Assembly: GCF_028583725.1 (NCBI RefSeq)
Contig: NZ_CP110680.1
Coordinates: 3,968,001-4,032,000 of the forward strand
From: Cellulomonas fimi
GTDB taxonomy: Bacteria > Actinomycetota > Actinomycetes > Actinomycetales > Cellulomonadaceae
Length of the DNA stretch: 64,000 nucleotides
Direction of reading: 5' to 3'
The notes below the pieces were generated by a model. The model was not told the DNA's origin and did no database searches. It saw nothing but the letters and a program-made list of their open reading frames with translations. How positions within the stretch are numbered: position 1 is the first letter of the stretch; every line of letters starts with the position of its first letter. The position numbers were made by a program, and so were the translations under genes. This document shows positions 54,776 through 63,794 of the stretch, piece after piece.

Positions 54776-55603
54776 TCAGCTCCGCCGGCAGGGCCCGAGC
54801 GCCGAGGTGACCGCCGCCGCGTACGCCGCGTAGCCGTCGGCGGTCGGGTGGAACGCGGCGGGGTCGGTCGGCCCGAGGATCCACGGGTCGGGTGCGTTCG
54901 CGCCGTGGCCGTCGAACCGCTTGCGGACGTCGACGTACCGGAAGCCGCTGCGGTCGGACGCGGCCGAGACGACCGTGGCGAGCGTGTCCGCGGCCGCGTT
55001 GAGGGCGCGCAGCTCGTCGACCGAGGCGGCGAGGTAGGCGCCGTGCTCGGGCGAGAACAGCCGCGGGTACCCGGCGACGACGACGTGGGCGTCGGGCGCG
55101 GCCGCGGCGACCGCGCCGTAGACGGAGTCGAGGCGGGCGGGCAGCTCGTCCGTGATGCGCGCGGTGACGACCGCGAGCGCCGCGCTGCACTGCGCGTCGG
55201 TGCCGCCGAGGCACGCGACGACCGCGGTCGACCAACCGACGTCGTTGCCGCCGATCGTCAGCGTGACGAGGTCGGTGTCGGCGTCGAGCGCGGCGAGCTG
55301 CCCGCCGGCCACGAGCGAGGTCGTCGTGGCGCCCGCGCACGCGACGAAGTCGTCGAGCCGCACGCGCTGACGCCCGTCGAGCCGGACAGGGTAGGCACCC
55401 TGCGAGCGGCCGCAGGCCGAGTACGGCGGGACGCCGTAGCCGGACGCGAACGAGTCGCCGAGGGCGTCGTACACGACGCGTGCCGGGGGCCCGGACGGTG
55501 CCCGTGGCGGCGCGGCGGACGCCGGGGCGACCGCCCCGACGACGGCGATCGCGGCGACCACGGCCAGGACGGCGGACCTCGTCGTCCGCAGGAACCTGCT
55601 CAT
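54776..55603 (-). CDS. secreted SGNH/GDSL hydrolase (lipase-like)
   Basis: A 275-residue exoenzyme. Signal peptide of about 30 residues (APASA), Ser in YDALGDSFASGYG, TIGGNDVGWS, and the Asp/His near FHPTADGYAAYA. Resembles Streptomyces-type lipases of the SGNH fold with conserved Cys. ATG at 55603. Confidence 0.88.
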   Translation of the reverse strand: MSRFLRTTRSAVLAVVAAIAVVGAVAPASAAPPRAPSGPPARVVYDALGDSFASGYGVPPYSACGRSQGAYPVRLDGRQRVRLDDFVACAGATTTSLVAGGQLAALDADTDLVTLTIGGNDVGWSTAVVACLGGTDAQCSAALAVVTARITDELPARLDSVYGAVAAAAPDAHVVVAGYPRLFSPEHGAYLAASVDELRALNAAADTLATVVSAASDRSGFRYVDVRKRFDGHGANAPDPWILGPTDPAAFHPTADGYAAYAAAVTSALGPCRRS

Positions 55604-55641
55604 GGGTGTGACGGTAGTCACCTCCGCGTCGTCGTGCCGTG

Positions 55642-56205
55642 TCAGCGCCGCACGCGGTAGCGGGACCACGTCGTGCCGTTGCCGAACGGGCGCTGCTCGA
55701 CGAGGTCGAGGTCGAGCCGCACGTCGTCGGGCCAGAACCGCAGGCCCCCGCCGACGGACACGGGTGCGACGTAGGGCTGGACCTCGTCGACGATCCCGGC
55801 GCGCAGGGCGTGCGCGGCGAGCGTCGGGCCGTCGATCGTGACGTCGCGGTCGAGCGCGTCGACGCGTGCGCGCACCGCCGCAGGGTCGAAGGTCCGCTCC
55901 AGCGTCGTGCGCGCGGTGGTCAGGGTGTCGAGCGTCGTCGAGTAGACGACCTTGTCGGCGGCCTGCCAGACCTCGGCGTAGGTCCGGACGAAGTCCGGCG
56001 GGTCCGGGGTGTCGAGCGCGGTCTCCCAGAACGACATCGTCTCGTACATGCGCCGGCCGTAGAGGTAGGTGCCGACGGGCCGCGACCGGTCGGAGACGAA
56101 GTCGTGGAGCTCGGGGTCGAGCGCGCCGCCCCAGTCGCTGCTCCCGGTCCTGTCGGCCGCGTAGCCGTCGAGCGAGGTGAACATCGAGTAGATGAGCTGT
56201 CCCAT
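55642..56205 (-). CDS. dihydrofolate reductase family protein
   Basis: A 187-residue DHFR/RibD-like protein (YSMFTSLDGYAADRTGS; TYLYGRRMYETMSFWE; VTIDGPTLAAHAL). A -35 TTGTCA (56240-56235) inside the palindrome at 56233, 17-bp spacer and -10 TACGTT (56217-56212) end 6 bases before the ATG, so it is leaderless and directly repressible by the divergent ArsR protein. Confidence 0.88.
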   Translation of the reverse strand: MGQLIYSMFTSLDGYAADRTGSSDWGGALDPELHDFVSDRSRPVGTYLYGRRMYETMSFWETALDTPDPPDFVRTYAEVWQAADKVVYSTTLDTLTTARTTLERTFDPAAVRARVDALDRDVTIDGPTLAAHALRAGIVDEVQPYVAPVSVGGGLRFWPDDVRLDLDLVEQRPFGNGTTWSRYRVRR

Positions 56206-56232
56206 GCCTCGAACGTAGGGGCGCTCGGACCT

Positions 56233-56254
56233 CTTGACAAGATTTGTTGTCAAG
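56233..56254. promoter_or_regulatory. ArsR-type palindromic operator with embedded -35 boxes
   Basis: CTTGACAA, 6 bases, TTGTCAAG is a perfect palindrome between the DHFR-like and ArsR genes. It contains TTGACA and TTGTCA -35 elements, so binding would block transcription both ways. Confidence 0.82.
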
Positions 56255-56269
56255 GTCCACGGTGGGGCC

Positions 56270-56851
56270 ATGCAGGACGTCGAGGTCATCGAGGACGCGG
56301 AGGCCGCCGCCGCCGCGCTGGATCCCGTCCGGGCGCGGCTGCTCCGCGAGCTCGCCGTCCCGGCCTCCGCCGCCGGGCTCGCCGCGCGCGTCGGCATCGC
56401 CCGCCAGAAGGTCAACTACCACCTCAAGGCGCTCGAGGCGCACGGGCTCGTCGAGCTCGCCGAGGAGCGCCGGCACGGCGGCATCACCGAGCGAGTGCTG
56501 CGCGCGTCGGCGGCGGCCTACGTCGTCTCCCCCGCGGTCGTCACGGCGTCCGCGGCAGACCCCGACGACAAGGCCGACCACCTGTCCGCGGCCTACCTCG
56601 TCGCGCTCGCCGGCCGGCTGGTCCGCGAGGTCGGCACCCTCGCGCGGCGGGCCGGCACGTCGGGCCGGCGAGTGCCCACGCTCACGATCGACACGCAGAT
56701 CGGCTTCCGCTCCGCCGCCGACCGGGCGGCCTTCGCCGACGACCTCACCGCCGCGGTGCTCGACCTGGCCGCGCGCTACCACCACGACGACGGTCGCCCG
56801 CACCGGCTCGTCGTCGCCGCCCACCCCCTCCCCGAGGAGACGACACCATGA
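56270..56851 (+). CDS. ArsR-like HTH transcriptional regulator
   Basis: A 193-residue regulator with a winged helix (LDPVRARLLRELAVPASAAGLAARVGIARQKVNYHLKALEAHGLV) and a C-terminal unassigned domain of 110 residues. Its ATGA stop overlaps the SRPBCC start. The operator at 56233-56254 lies upstream. A GTG-preceding ATG at 56234 would lie inside the palindrome and is rejected. Confidence 0.85.
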   Translation: MQDVEVIEDAEAAAAALDPVRARLLRELAVPASAAGLAARVGIARQKVNYHLKALEAHGLVELAEERRHGGITERVLRASAAAYVVSPAVVTASAADPDDKADHLSAAYLVALAGRLVREVGTLARRAGTSGRRVPTLTIDTQIGFRSAADRAAFADDLTAAVLDLAARYHHDDGRPHRLVVAAHPLPEETTP

Positions 56852-57642
56852 GCACCACCACCCCGGACGTCCCGTACCGCCTCGAGTTCACCGTCGAGGT
56901 CCCCGGCACCCCCGAGCAGGTCTGGGACGCCATCGCGACCGCGAAGGGCATGAGCGCCTGGTTCGCGCAGACCGAGCTCGACGAGCGCGAGGGCGGCGCC
57001 CTGCGGTTCGTCATGGGCCCCGACATGGACTCCGTCGGCCGCGTCGTCCGCTGGGACCCGCCGCACCGCCTCGTCTACGACGAGGACTGGGCCGCCCTCA
57101 TGGGCAAGGACCCCGACACCCTCAGCCCGCTCACGTCCGAGTTCGTCGTCGAGGCGCAGTCCGGCGGCACGTGCGTCGTGCGCGTCACGACCAGCGGGTT
57201 CGGCGTCGGCGCCGACTGGGAGTCGGAGTGGTGGGACAGCCTCGCGCCGGGCTGGATGCCGTCCTTCGACAACCTGCGCGTCTACCTCGCGCACTTCGCC
57301 GGCCAGGAGGCGACGCGGTTCGAGGCGTCCGTCTCGCGGCCCGGCGAGCCCAAGGCCGTCTGGTCGGCGATGCACGAGGCGCTCGGGCTCGGCGACGAGG
57401 GCGCGACCGTCGACGTGCGCGGCTCGACCGGCACCGTCGAGCGCGTGGGCGACCACCAGACGCTCGTGCGGCTCATCTCACCCGTGCCGGGCGTGCTCAA
57501 CGTCTACGCGTTCGAGGACGGTGACGGCGGCGTGGCGGCCGGTGTGCGGGCGTTCCTGTTCTCCCCCGACGCCGCCGAGCACGCGCGGCGCGAGGAGCCC
57601 GCGTGGCAGGCGTGGCTCGACGACCTGTCGGTCCCGGCCTGA
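56848..57642 (+). CDS. double SRPBCC/AHSA1 protein
   Basis: A 264-residue protein with one clear AHSA1 domain (YRLEFTVEVPGTPEQVWDAIATAKGMSAWFAQTELDE) and a second, diverged half (EASVSRPGEPKAVWSAMHEALGLG). Translationally coupled to the ArsR-like gene by an ATGA overlap. Likely a ligand-binding partner of that regulon. Confidence 0.85.
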   Translation: MSTTTPDVPYRLEFTVEVPGTPEQVWDAIATAKGMSAWFAQTELDEREGGALRFVMGPDMDSVGRVVRWDPPHRLVYDEDWAALMGKDPDTLSPLTSEFVVEAQSGGTCVVRVTTSGFGVGADWESEWWDSLAPGWMPSFDNLRVYLAHFAGQEATRFEASVSRPGEPKAVWSAMHEALGLGDEGATVDVRGSTGTVERVGDHQTLVRLISPVPGVLNVYAFEDGDGGVAAGVRAFLFSPDAAEHARREEPAWQAWLDDLSVPA

Positions 57643-58236
57643 TCAGGACGAGCGCGCCGCGGCGGCCCGGGCGGCGGCCTCGACCGTGGCCCGGTGCTCC
57701 GCGCGTGCGGCGCGCGCGGCCTCGTCGACGGTCGGGACCGGTCCCGCCGCCATGCCGGTCGCGCCGTCGAGACTCTCCCGCATGATGTCCGCGTGACCGG
57801 CGTGGCGGGCCGTCTCGGTCAGCACGTGCACCAGGACGTCGAACAGCAGCACGTCCGGCCGCGGCCACCACGGCACGTGCCCCGGGGCGTCGACGGGGAG
57901 CGCCTCGACCGTCGCGTCCGCGTGCGCGCAGGCCCGGCGGTAGCGCTCGACCACGTCCGCCCGCGACTCGTCCGCGGTCACCCACAGGTGGGCGCGGTTG
58001 CCGGCCGAGTCGTCCCACCGCGGGATCGGCTCGGAGAACGGCCGGCCGAAGATCTCGCCGAGGTACCGGGCCTCCGTGACCGCGAGGTGCTTGACCAGGC
58101 CGAGCAGGTTCGTGCCCGTCTCCGTCAGCGGGCGCCGCACGTCGTACTCGGACAGCCCGTCGAGCTTGCCGAGCAGCGACGCCCGCGTCCAGCGCAGGTC
58201 GTCGAGCAGGGACGTCTTCGCGTGGTCGTCGATCAT
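57643..58236 (-). CDS. DinB superfamily protein (DUF664-like)
   Basis: A 197-residue four-helix-bundle protein: LDDLRWTRASLLGKLDGLSEYDVRRPLTETGTNLLGLVKHLAVTEARYLGEIFG and LLFDVLVHVLTETARHAGHADIMRESLDG with the His pattern for a metal site. ATG at 58236 has GGGAGG upstream. The stop abuts the convergent SRPBCC stop with no gap. Confidence 0.88.
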   Translation of the reverse strand: MIDDHAKTSLLDDLRWTRASLLGKLDGLSEYDVRRPLTETGTNLLGLVKHLAVTEARYLGEIFGRPFSEPIPRWDDSAGNRAHLWVTADESRADVVERYRRACAHADATVEALPVDAPGHVPWWPRPDVLLFDVLVHVLTETARHAGHADIMRESLDGATGMAAGPVPTVDEAARAARAEHRATVEAAARAAAARSS

Positions 58237-58292
58237 CGCGCCAGCCTCCCAGCCCGGCCCGGCCGCGCGCAGGGCGCCGTCGACGTCCGCCG

Positions 58293-59213
58293 TCAGGGGG
58301 TGACGAGCTCGCGCGGGTAGGCGAGGACGTCGACGAGCGCGCCGTTGCGCCACACGGTGACCTCGATGCGCCGGTCGATCGCGTCCTCGACCATGAGCCG
58401 CTGCACGGCGGTCGCGGTGACGACGCGGTTGCCGTCGAGCTCGACCACGACGTCCCCGCGCCGCAGCCCGGCCTCCGCCGCCGGGCTGCCGGGCGACACC
58501 TCGGCGACCTGCAGGCCGGTGCGCGACCCCATCCGGGCGGCGAGCTCGGGCGACAGCGCGACCTGGATGCCCGCGATGCCGAGCCACGCCCGGCGGACCC
58601 GCCCCCGGGTCATGAGCGCGTCGACGATCTGCCGTGTCGTCGCGTTGACCGGCACGGCCAGCCCGACCCCGATGCCCGCGAGCGCGGTGTTGACGCCGAC
58701 CATGCGCCCTGACCCGTCGGCCAGCACGCCGCCGCTGTTGCCGGGGTTCAGCGCGGCGTCGGTCTGCACGACCTCGTCGACGACCCGGCCCGACGCCGTC
58801 GGCAGCGACCGCCCGAGCGCCGACACGATCCCGGCCGTGACGCTGCCCGCGAGGCCGAGCGGGTTGCCGAGCGCGATGACGAGCTGCCCGACGCGCAGCC
58901 GCGCGGCGTCGCCGAGCTCGACCGGGTCGGGCAGGTCGTCGCGCGCCCGCAGCACGGCGAGGTCCGACAGCGGGTCGCTGCCGACGACGTCCGCGTCGAC
59001 CGTCGTGCCGTCGAGGAACGCGGTCTCGACGGTCCGCGCGCCCGCGACCACGTGCGCGCTGGTGAGCAGGTGCCGGTCGCGCGTGACGACGCTCGCGGAC
59101 CCCGCGCCCCGGCCGCGCGCCGTCACGACGGTGAGGCTCGCGACGCTCGGGAGCACGCGCTCCGCGACGCCCGAGACCGTGCGCGAGTAGGCGTCCAGCA
59201 CGTCGTCGTCCAT
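58293..59213 (-). CDS. HtrA/DegP-like S1C protease with PDZ domain, no signal peptide
   Basis: A 306-residue protease: His in LTSAHVVAGA, Asp in DLAVLRARDDLP and Ser in NPGNSGGVLADG, then a PDZ domain (GLQVAEVSPGSPAAEAGLRRGDVVVELDG). Bacterial HtrA homologues usually have a signal peptide or membrane anchor; none is present from the ATG at 59213. Either it works in the cytosol or the true start is missed. Confidence 0.85.
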   Translation of the reverse strand: MDDDVLDAYSRTVSGVAERVLPSVASLTVVTARGRGAGSASVVTRDRHLLTSAHVVAGARTVETAFLDGTTVDADVVGSDPLSDLAVLRARDDLPDPVELGDAARLRVGQLVIALGNPLGLAGSVTAGIVSALGRSLPTASGRVVDEVVQTDAALNPGNSGGVLADGSGRMVGVNTALAGIGVGLAVPVNATTRQIVDALMTRGRVRRAWLGIAGIQVALSPELAARMGSRTGLQVAEVSPGSPAAEAGLRRGDVVVELDGNRVVTATAVQRLMVEDAIDRRIEVTVWRNGALVDVLAYPRELVTP

Positions 59214-59285
59214 GCGTGGTGCAGCGCGCGCGACGCCCGCGGCGATACCCGCGTTCGCCCAGGGCGAGCACGTCGGGATCGCTCG

Positions 59286-59298
59286 TGAACCGTTTCGG
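59286..59298 (+). promoter_or_regulatory. shared CAZyme promoter motif, copy C
   Basis: TGAACCGTTTCGG, 122 bp before the CE1 esterase start; identical in 11 of 13 bases to copy B and 12 of 13 to copy A. Confidence 0.45.
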
Positions 59299-59420
59299 AC
59301 GCCTGCGCCACGCCGAGGACGGTCGTTATCTTCACCGGTGTAGATCGCCCTCCGGCCGCCGCCGCACGACGCGGTGCCGCGCGAACCGGAGCGGTCCGGA
59401 CGAGCCGGAGGAGCCCCACC

Positions 59421-60725
59421 GTGCGCCATCCCACACCGACCCGCCTGCGCGGGACCCTGCTGGCGGCCGCCGTCGCCGTCCTCGCGCTCGTCGGGCTCAC
59501 CGCCCCCGCCGTCGCGGCCCTGCCCGACTCGGTGCGCGCCGCGGGCGCGGTCCGCGCCGCCGCCACCGCCGGTTGCGGCCGCCCCGCCGGGCTCGCGACC
59601 GGCACCCACACGATCAGCAGCGGCGGCCAGCAGCGCACGTTCCGCCTCGACGTGCCCTCCGGCTACGACCCGAACCGCGCCTACCGGCTCGTGGTCGGGC
59701 TGCACTGGTGGCACGGCACCGCGTCCGACGTCGTCAACCAGGGCTTCTACGGGCTCAAGCCGCTCGCCGGCACCAGCACGGTCTTCGTCGCGCCCCAGGG
59801 CATCGACAACGCGTGGCCCAACAGCAACGGCCGCGACGTGACGTTCATCGACGACGTGCTGCGCACCGTCGAGCAGGCGCTCTGCATCGACACCACCCAG
59901 CGGTTCGCCACGGGCTTCAGCTACGGCGGCGGCATGAGCAACGCGCTGGCCTGCGCGCGCGCCGACGTCTTCCGGGCCGTCGCGGTGCTCAACGGCGCCC
60001 AGCTCTCCGGGTGCACGGGCGGCACCCAGCCGATCGCCTACCTCGGCTCGCACGGCGTCGTGGACGACGTCCTCAACATCTCCCAGGGACGCGCCCTGCG
60101 GGACCGCGCGCTGCGCAACAACGGCTGCCAGGCGCAGCAGGCGCCCGAGCCGGCCGCCGGGAGCGGGACGCACACGCGCACCGCGTACACGTGCCGCGAC
60201 GGCTACCCCGTGGTGTGGCTCGCCTCCGACAGCGGCCACCAGTGGGACGCGCGGGACCGCGGGCAGCAGCAGTCGTGGGTCCCCGGTGAGATCTGGCGGT
60301 TCTTCACGTCGCTGCCGTCCACGACGCCGAACCCGACCCCCACCCCGACGCCCACGCCGACCCCCACCCCGACGCCGACGCCCACCACGAGCCCGACGCC
60401 GACCCCCACGCCGACCGTCACGACCCCGCCGCCCGCCGGCGCGTGCACGGCGACGTTCCGCACCGTCAACTCGTGGCCCGGCGGCTTCCAGGCCGAGGTC
60501 ACGGTCCGCGCCGGTTCCCCGACCTCGTCGTGGAGCGTCGGCTGGCGGACGTCGGGCGAGCGGGTCGACCAGGTCTGGAACGGGACGCTGACCGCGCAGG
60601 GCGACCAGCTGACCGTGCGGAACGTCGCGTGGAACGGTGGCCTGCCCGCGGGCGGCACGGCGACGTTCGGGCTCCTCGGCAGCGGGACGCCGCCGACCCC
60701 CGCCCTCACCTGCACGAGCGCCTGA
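59421..60725 (+). CDS. secreted CE1/PHB-depolymerase-like esterase with C-terminal CBM2
   Basis: A 434-residue exoenzyme. Signal peptide of about 33 residues (APAVA), catalytic Ser in FATGFSYGGGMSNALAC and His in SDSGHQW fit feruloyl or acetylxylan esterases of the LpqC group; a 40-residue Pro-Thr linker leads to a CBM2 (CTATFRTVNSWPGGFQAEV). GTG at 59421 follows GGAGGAG. It probably releases ferulate or acetyl groups from hemicellulose bound to cellulose. Confidence 0.9.
   Translation: MRHPTPTRLRGTLLAAAVAVLALVGLTAPAVAALPDSVRAAGAVRAAATAGCGRPAGLATGTHTISSGGQQRTFRLDVPSGYDPNRAYRLVVGLHWWHGTASDVVNQGFYGLKPLAGTSTVFVAPQGIDNAWPNSNGRDVTFIDDVLRTVEQALCIDTTQRFATGFSYGGGMSNALACARADVFRAVAVLNGAQLSGCTGGTQPIAYLGSHGVVDDVLNISQGRALRDRALRNNGCQAQQAPEPAAGSGTHTRTAYTCRDGYPVVWLASDSGHQWDARDRGQQQSWVPGEIWRFFTSLPSTTPNPTPTPTPTPTPTPTPTPTTSPTPTPTPTVTTPPPAGACTATFRTVNSWPGGFQAEVTVRAGSPTSSWSVGWRTSGERVDQVWNGTLTAQGDQLTVRNVAWNGGLPAGGTATFGLLGSGTPPTPALTCTSA
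60328..60426 (+). repeat. Pro-Thr linker repeat in CE1 esterase
   Basis: Tandem CCGACG and CCCACC hexamers encoding about 16 PT pairs; not CRISPR. Confidence 0.88.
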
Positions 60726-60733
60726 CGCACGAC

Positions 60734-60772
60734 GCGGTGGCCGCCGACGTCCCTCCCGTCGGCGGCCACCGC
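60734..60772. terminator. 16-bp perfect stem-loop, bidirectional
   Basis: Left arm 60734-60749, right arm 60757-60772, loop of 7 bases. It separates the converging esterase and permease genes. Confidence 0.85.
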
Positions 60773-60779
60773 GCCCGTC

Positions 60780-63074
60780 TCACTCGCTGCGCAGCGCGCC
60801 CGGGCGCGTGAGGCGCCACAGGAGCGGGAGCGTCGCGGCGGTCGTCAGCAGCACGACGGCCGCCGCGGTGCCCGACGTCGTGCCGATGCCGAACCAGTCG
60901 AGCCGGACGCCCGCACCGGCCGCGCGCTGCAGCACCGCAGCGAGCCCGGCCCCCGTCGCGACCGCGAGCGCGAGCCCGAGCGCCACGGGCACCGCCACCT
61001 GGTAGAGCACGGACACGCCGAGCGTCCTGCGGCGGGTCCCGAACGCGAGCAGCACGGCGAGCAGCCGGCGGCGCTCACGGAGCTGCTCCAGGACGTCGAC
61101 CAGCAGGCTCGCCCCCACGACGACCAGCAGGCCGATCGTGCCCACGAGCAGCGCGGCGCGCACGGTGTCCATCGTCGTCGCGACCCGTTCTGCGCCCGGC
61201 GTCACGTACGCCGTGGGGTCGACGCGCAGCACGGCCGTGCGGAGGTGGTCCATCGCGTCGGGGACGGCGGGGTCGACCACGACCCGCACCTCCTCGCCCG
61301 CGTCGGCGAGCACCAGCCCGTCCGCCGCCTGCGGCGTGAGCAGCAGCCACGACGCGACACCGGACCCCGCGTACCGCGCGTCGGCGGGCACGGTCCGCGC
61401 GTCAGCGGGCACCGTCCACTGCCGGCCGGGACCGTCCTCGGTCGAGACCCGGAACGTCATGCCCGCCCACGGCGCGGTGACGTCCGGGGCCGCCGCCACG
61501 AAGGCGTCACCCGCGGCGCAGTCGTCGATGTCCGCCTCCAGCGCGAGCGCCGCGCAGTCCCCCACCTGCGCCAGGAGCTCGACGTCGCTGCCGTCGTCGG
61601 CGACCAGCCGCACGCCGGCCAGGACGTGCACGTCGACGACCCCGGGAGCGGCCGCGACCGCGGTGCGCCACGCGTTGTCGGTGCGCTGGCCGTAGACCTC
61701 GACGACGCGCCCCGGGGCGTCGCCGCCCCCGCTCTCGTACGCGGTCTCGACGGCGCCCACGAGGCCGTGCATGGCGACGAGTCCCGCGACGGACACCGCG
61801 ATCCCCGACACCGCACGGACCGACGTCCCGCTGTCGAGCTGCAGGCGGCGCACGGCGAGCTGCCACGCGACGCCGCCGGGAGAGAGCCGGCGCACGACGG
61901 CGTCGACGAGCCAGGGCAGCAGGAGCGCGACCCCGACCAGGAGCAGCACGAGGCCGAGCATGAGGGTCCACGGCGAGGAGGAGACCGCGTCGGCCCCGTC
62001 CCGCAGCGGCAGCAGCAGGAGGCCACCGCCCACGGGCAGCACGAGCCGCCACCACAGCCGACGACGCACGCCGCGGGCCCGGCGGACGACCCCGAGCGGC
62101 TCGGCGACCACGCGGCGCATCGCGGAGATCGTGACGACGACCGACGCGACGGGCACCAGCACGACGACGAGCGCGGCGAGCAGCGGGACGGGCCGCACGT
62201 CACCGGGGTAGAACCCCAGCTCGGCGGGCACCCACGCGTCCATCGAGGCACCCACCACGACCGCCAGCAGCGCGCCGACGGCGAGCCCCAGCGTCGCGCC
62301 GACGAGCGTCTCGCCCGCCGCGATCCGGCGGGTCGTCGCGACGTCCGCCCCGACGAGCCGCAGCGCCGCGAGCCGGCGGTCGCGCGACTCGCCGCCGAAC
62401 CGGACGGCGGTCGTCACGAAGATCGCGACCGGCAGCAGGAGCACGACGAGCGCGACGATGCCCAGCAGCAGGAGCAGCGGCCCGGCGTCGGCGTCGGGGA
62501 CGGCCGTGCCGAACGACGCGGTGCGCACACCGGTCTCCGGCGTGAGCGCGTCGGTCCCGGCGTAGACCCGGAGCTCGCCGGGACCGGCCAGGCCGGCCGG
62601 GCCGATCTCCCCGACGACGCGGTCCCCCCAGCGGCCGCGGACCGCCTCCCCCTCGTCGGAGGCGAGGAGCCTCCCGAGCGCGGGCGACACCACGAGCTCG
62701 CCCGGGGCGGGCATGACCGCGACACCCGGCGGAAGCACGGGATCGTCGCCCTCCGCCTGCAGCAGCAGCCCCTCGGCCGGCGCGCCCTGCACGTGCGACC
62801 GGACGGGGTACGTGAGCACGGTCGTCTCGTCGGGCGCGACGCCGTCCGACCCGTCGGCGAGCGTCCGCGGGACCTCCCGGGCGGCGACCCGGTCGGCCCG
62901 GGCGTCGAGCACGGACGGGATCGCGGTCGCGAGCAGCAGGAGCGCGACGCCGAGCCCGACGCCGGCGCCCACGAGCGCGAGCCGCGCCCACCCGGCGCGA
63001 CCGCCCGCGACGGCGAGCCGGGCGCCGAGCGCCAGGTCGCGGAGCGGGCCCTGGCGTCCCGTCGGGCGCGTCAT
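60780..63074 (-). CDS. FtsX-like ABC transporter permease
   Basis: A 764-residue permease of the MacB/FtsX type: N-terminal membrane helix (LALVGAGVGLGVALLLLATAIPS), a large extracellular part, a three-helix FtsX block (about 230-360), further hydrophobic segments about 400-460, a second extracellular region and a final FtsX block (LLVGTIGLLVVVGASLLVDVLEQLRERRRLLAVLLAFG). Its ATG overlaps the ATPase stop (ATGA). Likely moves a lipid, peptide or antibiotic out of the membrane. Confidence 0.9.
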   Translation of the reverse strand: MTRPTGRQGPLRDLALGARLAVAGGRAGWARLALVGAGVGLGVALLLLATAIPSVLDARADRVAAREVPRTLADGSDGVAPDETTVLTYPVRSHVQGAPAEGLLLQAEGDDPVLPPGVAVMPAPGELVVSPALGRLLASDEGEAVRGRWGDRVVGEIGPAGLAGPGELRVYAGTDALTPETGVRTASFGTAVPDADAGPLLLLLGIVALVVLLLPVAIFVTTAVRFGGESRDRRLAALRLVGADVATTRRIAAGETLVGATLGLAVGALLAVVVGASMDAWVPAELGFYPGDVRPVPLLAALVVVLVPVASVVVTISAMRRVVAEPLGVVRRARGVRRRLWWRLVLPVGGGLLLLPLRDGADAVSSSPWTLMLGLVLLLVGVALLLPWLVDAVVRRLSPGGVAWQLAVRRLQLDSGTSVRAVSGIAVSVAGLVAMHGLVGAVETAYESGGGDAPGRVVEVYGQRTDNAWRTAVAAAPGVVDVHVLAGVRLVADDGSDVELLAQVGDCAALALEADIDDCAAGDAFVAAAPDVTAPWAGMTFRVSTEDGPGRQWTVPADARTVPADARYAGSGVASWLLLTPQAADGLVLADAGEEVRVVVDPAVPDAMDHLRTAVLRVDPTAYVTPGAERVATTMDTVRAALLVGTIGLLVVVGASLLVDVLEQLRERRRLLAVLLAFGTRRRTLGVSVLYQVAVPVALGLALAVATGAGLAAVLQRAAGAGVRLDWFGIGTTSGTAAAVVLLTTAATLPLLWRLTRPGALRSE

Positions 63075-63754
63075 CGGGCGAGCTCCGGGGTGCGGACGCG
63101 ACCGTCGCGGACGACGACCTCGCGGTCGGAGTACGCGGCGACGCGCACCTCGTGGGTGACGAGCACGACGGCCGCGCCGGTGTCGCGCGCCGCGGAGACG
63201 AACAGCTCCATCACGCGCTCGCCGTTGAGCGAGTCGAGCGCGCCCGTCGGCTCGTCGGCGAAGACGACCCGCGGCCGCACGACGAGCGAGCGGGCGACGG
63301 CGACGCGCTGCCCCTGGCCGCCCGACACCTCCCCCGGGCGCTTGTCGGCGGTGTCGTCGACCTCGAGCCGGGCGAGCCACTCGTCGGCGGTGCGGTGCGC
63401 CTCGCGACGCCCGACGCCCGTGAGGCGCAGCGGGAGCGCGACGTTCTCGCGGCACGTGAGCTCGGGCACGAGCTGCCCGAACTGGAACACGAATCCGAAC
63501 TGCGTGCGCCGCAGGGCGCTGCGCTCGGCGTCGGACATCGCGGTGAGATCGCGCCCGGCGTACGTGACGGTGCCCGCGTCGGGCCGCAGGATGCCCGCGA
63601 GGCAGTGCAGCAGCGTCGACTTGCCGGACCCGGACGGCCCCATGAGGGCCAGCACCTCGCCCGCGCGGACGTCGAGCGACGCGGAGTCGAGGGCGGTGGT
63701 GGCGCCGAAGCGCACGTGCAGGTCGTCGGCGGCGAGGATCGGGGCGTGCGTCAT
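63071..63754 (-). CDS. ABC transporter ATP-binding protein (LolD/MacB type)
   Basis: A 227-residue ATPase with Walker A MGPSGSGKST, Q-loop FVFQFGQLVPELT, signature EVSGGQGQRVAVARSL, Walker B VVFADEPTGALDS and H-loop VTHEVRVA. It pairs with the FtsX permease. ATG at 63754 follows GGAG. It is 40 bp downstream of a PadR gene, so it is probably induced by the exported compound. Confidence 0.92.
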   Translation of the reverse strand: MTHAPILAADDLHVRFGATTALDSASLDVRAGEVLALMGPSGSGKSTLLHCLAGILRPDAGTVTYAGRDLTAMSDAERSALRRTQFGFVFQFGQLVPELTCRENVALPLRLTGVGRREAHRTADEWLARLEVDDTADKRPGEVSGGQGQRVAVARSLVVRPRVVFADEPTGALDSLNGERVMELFVSAARDTGAAVVLVTHEVRVAAYSDREVVVRDGRVRTPELAR

Positions 63755-63794
63755 CGGGTTCTCCAGTCGTGGGGTGCGAGGCCGGGGCGGCACG

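Noticed and set aside
60328..60426. Repeat array resembling short direct repeats (possible CRISPR)
   Set aside because: It is a hexamer-based Pro-Thr linker inside a secreted esterase with no spacers.
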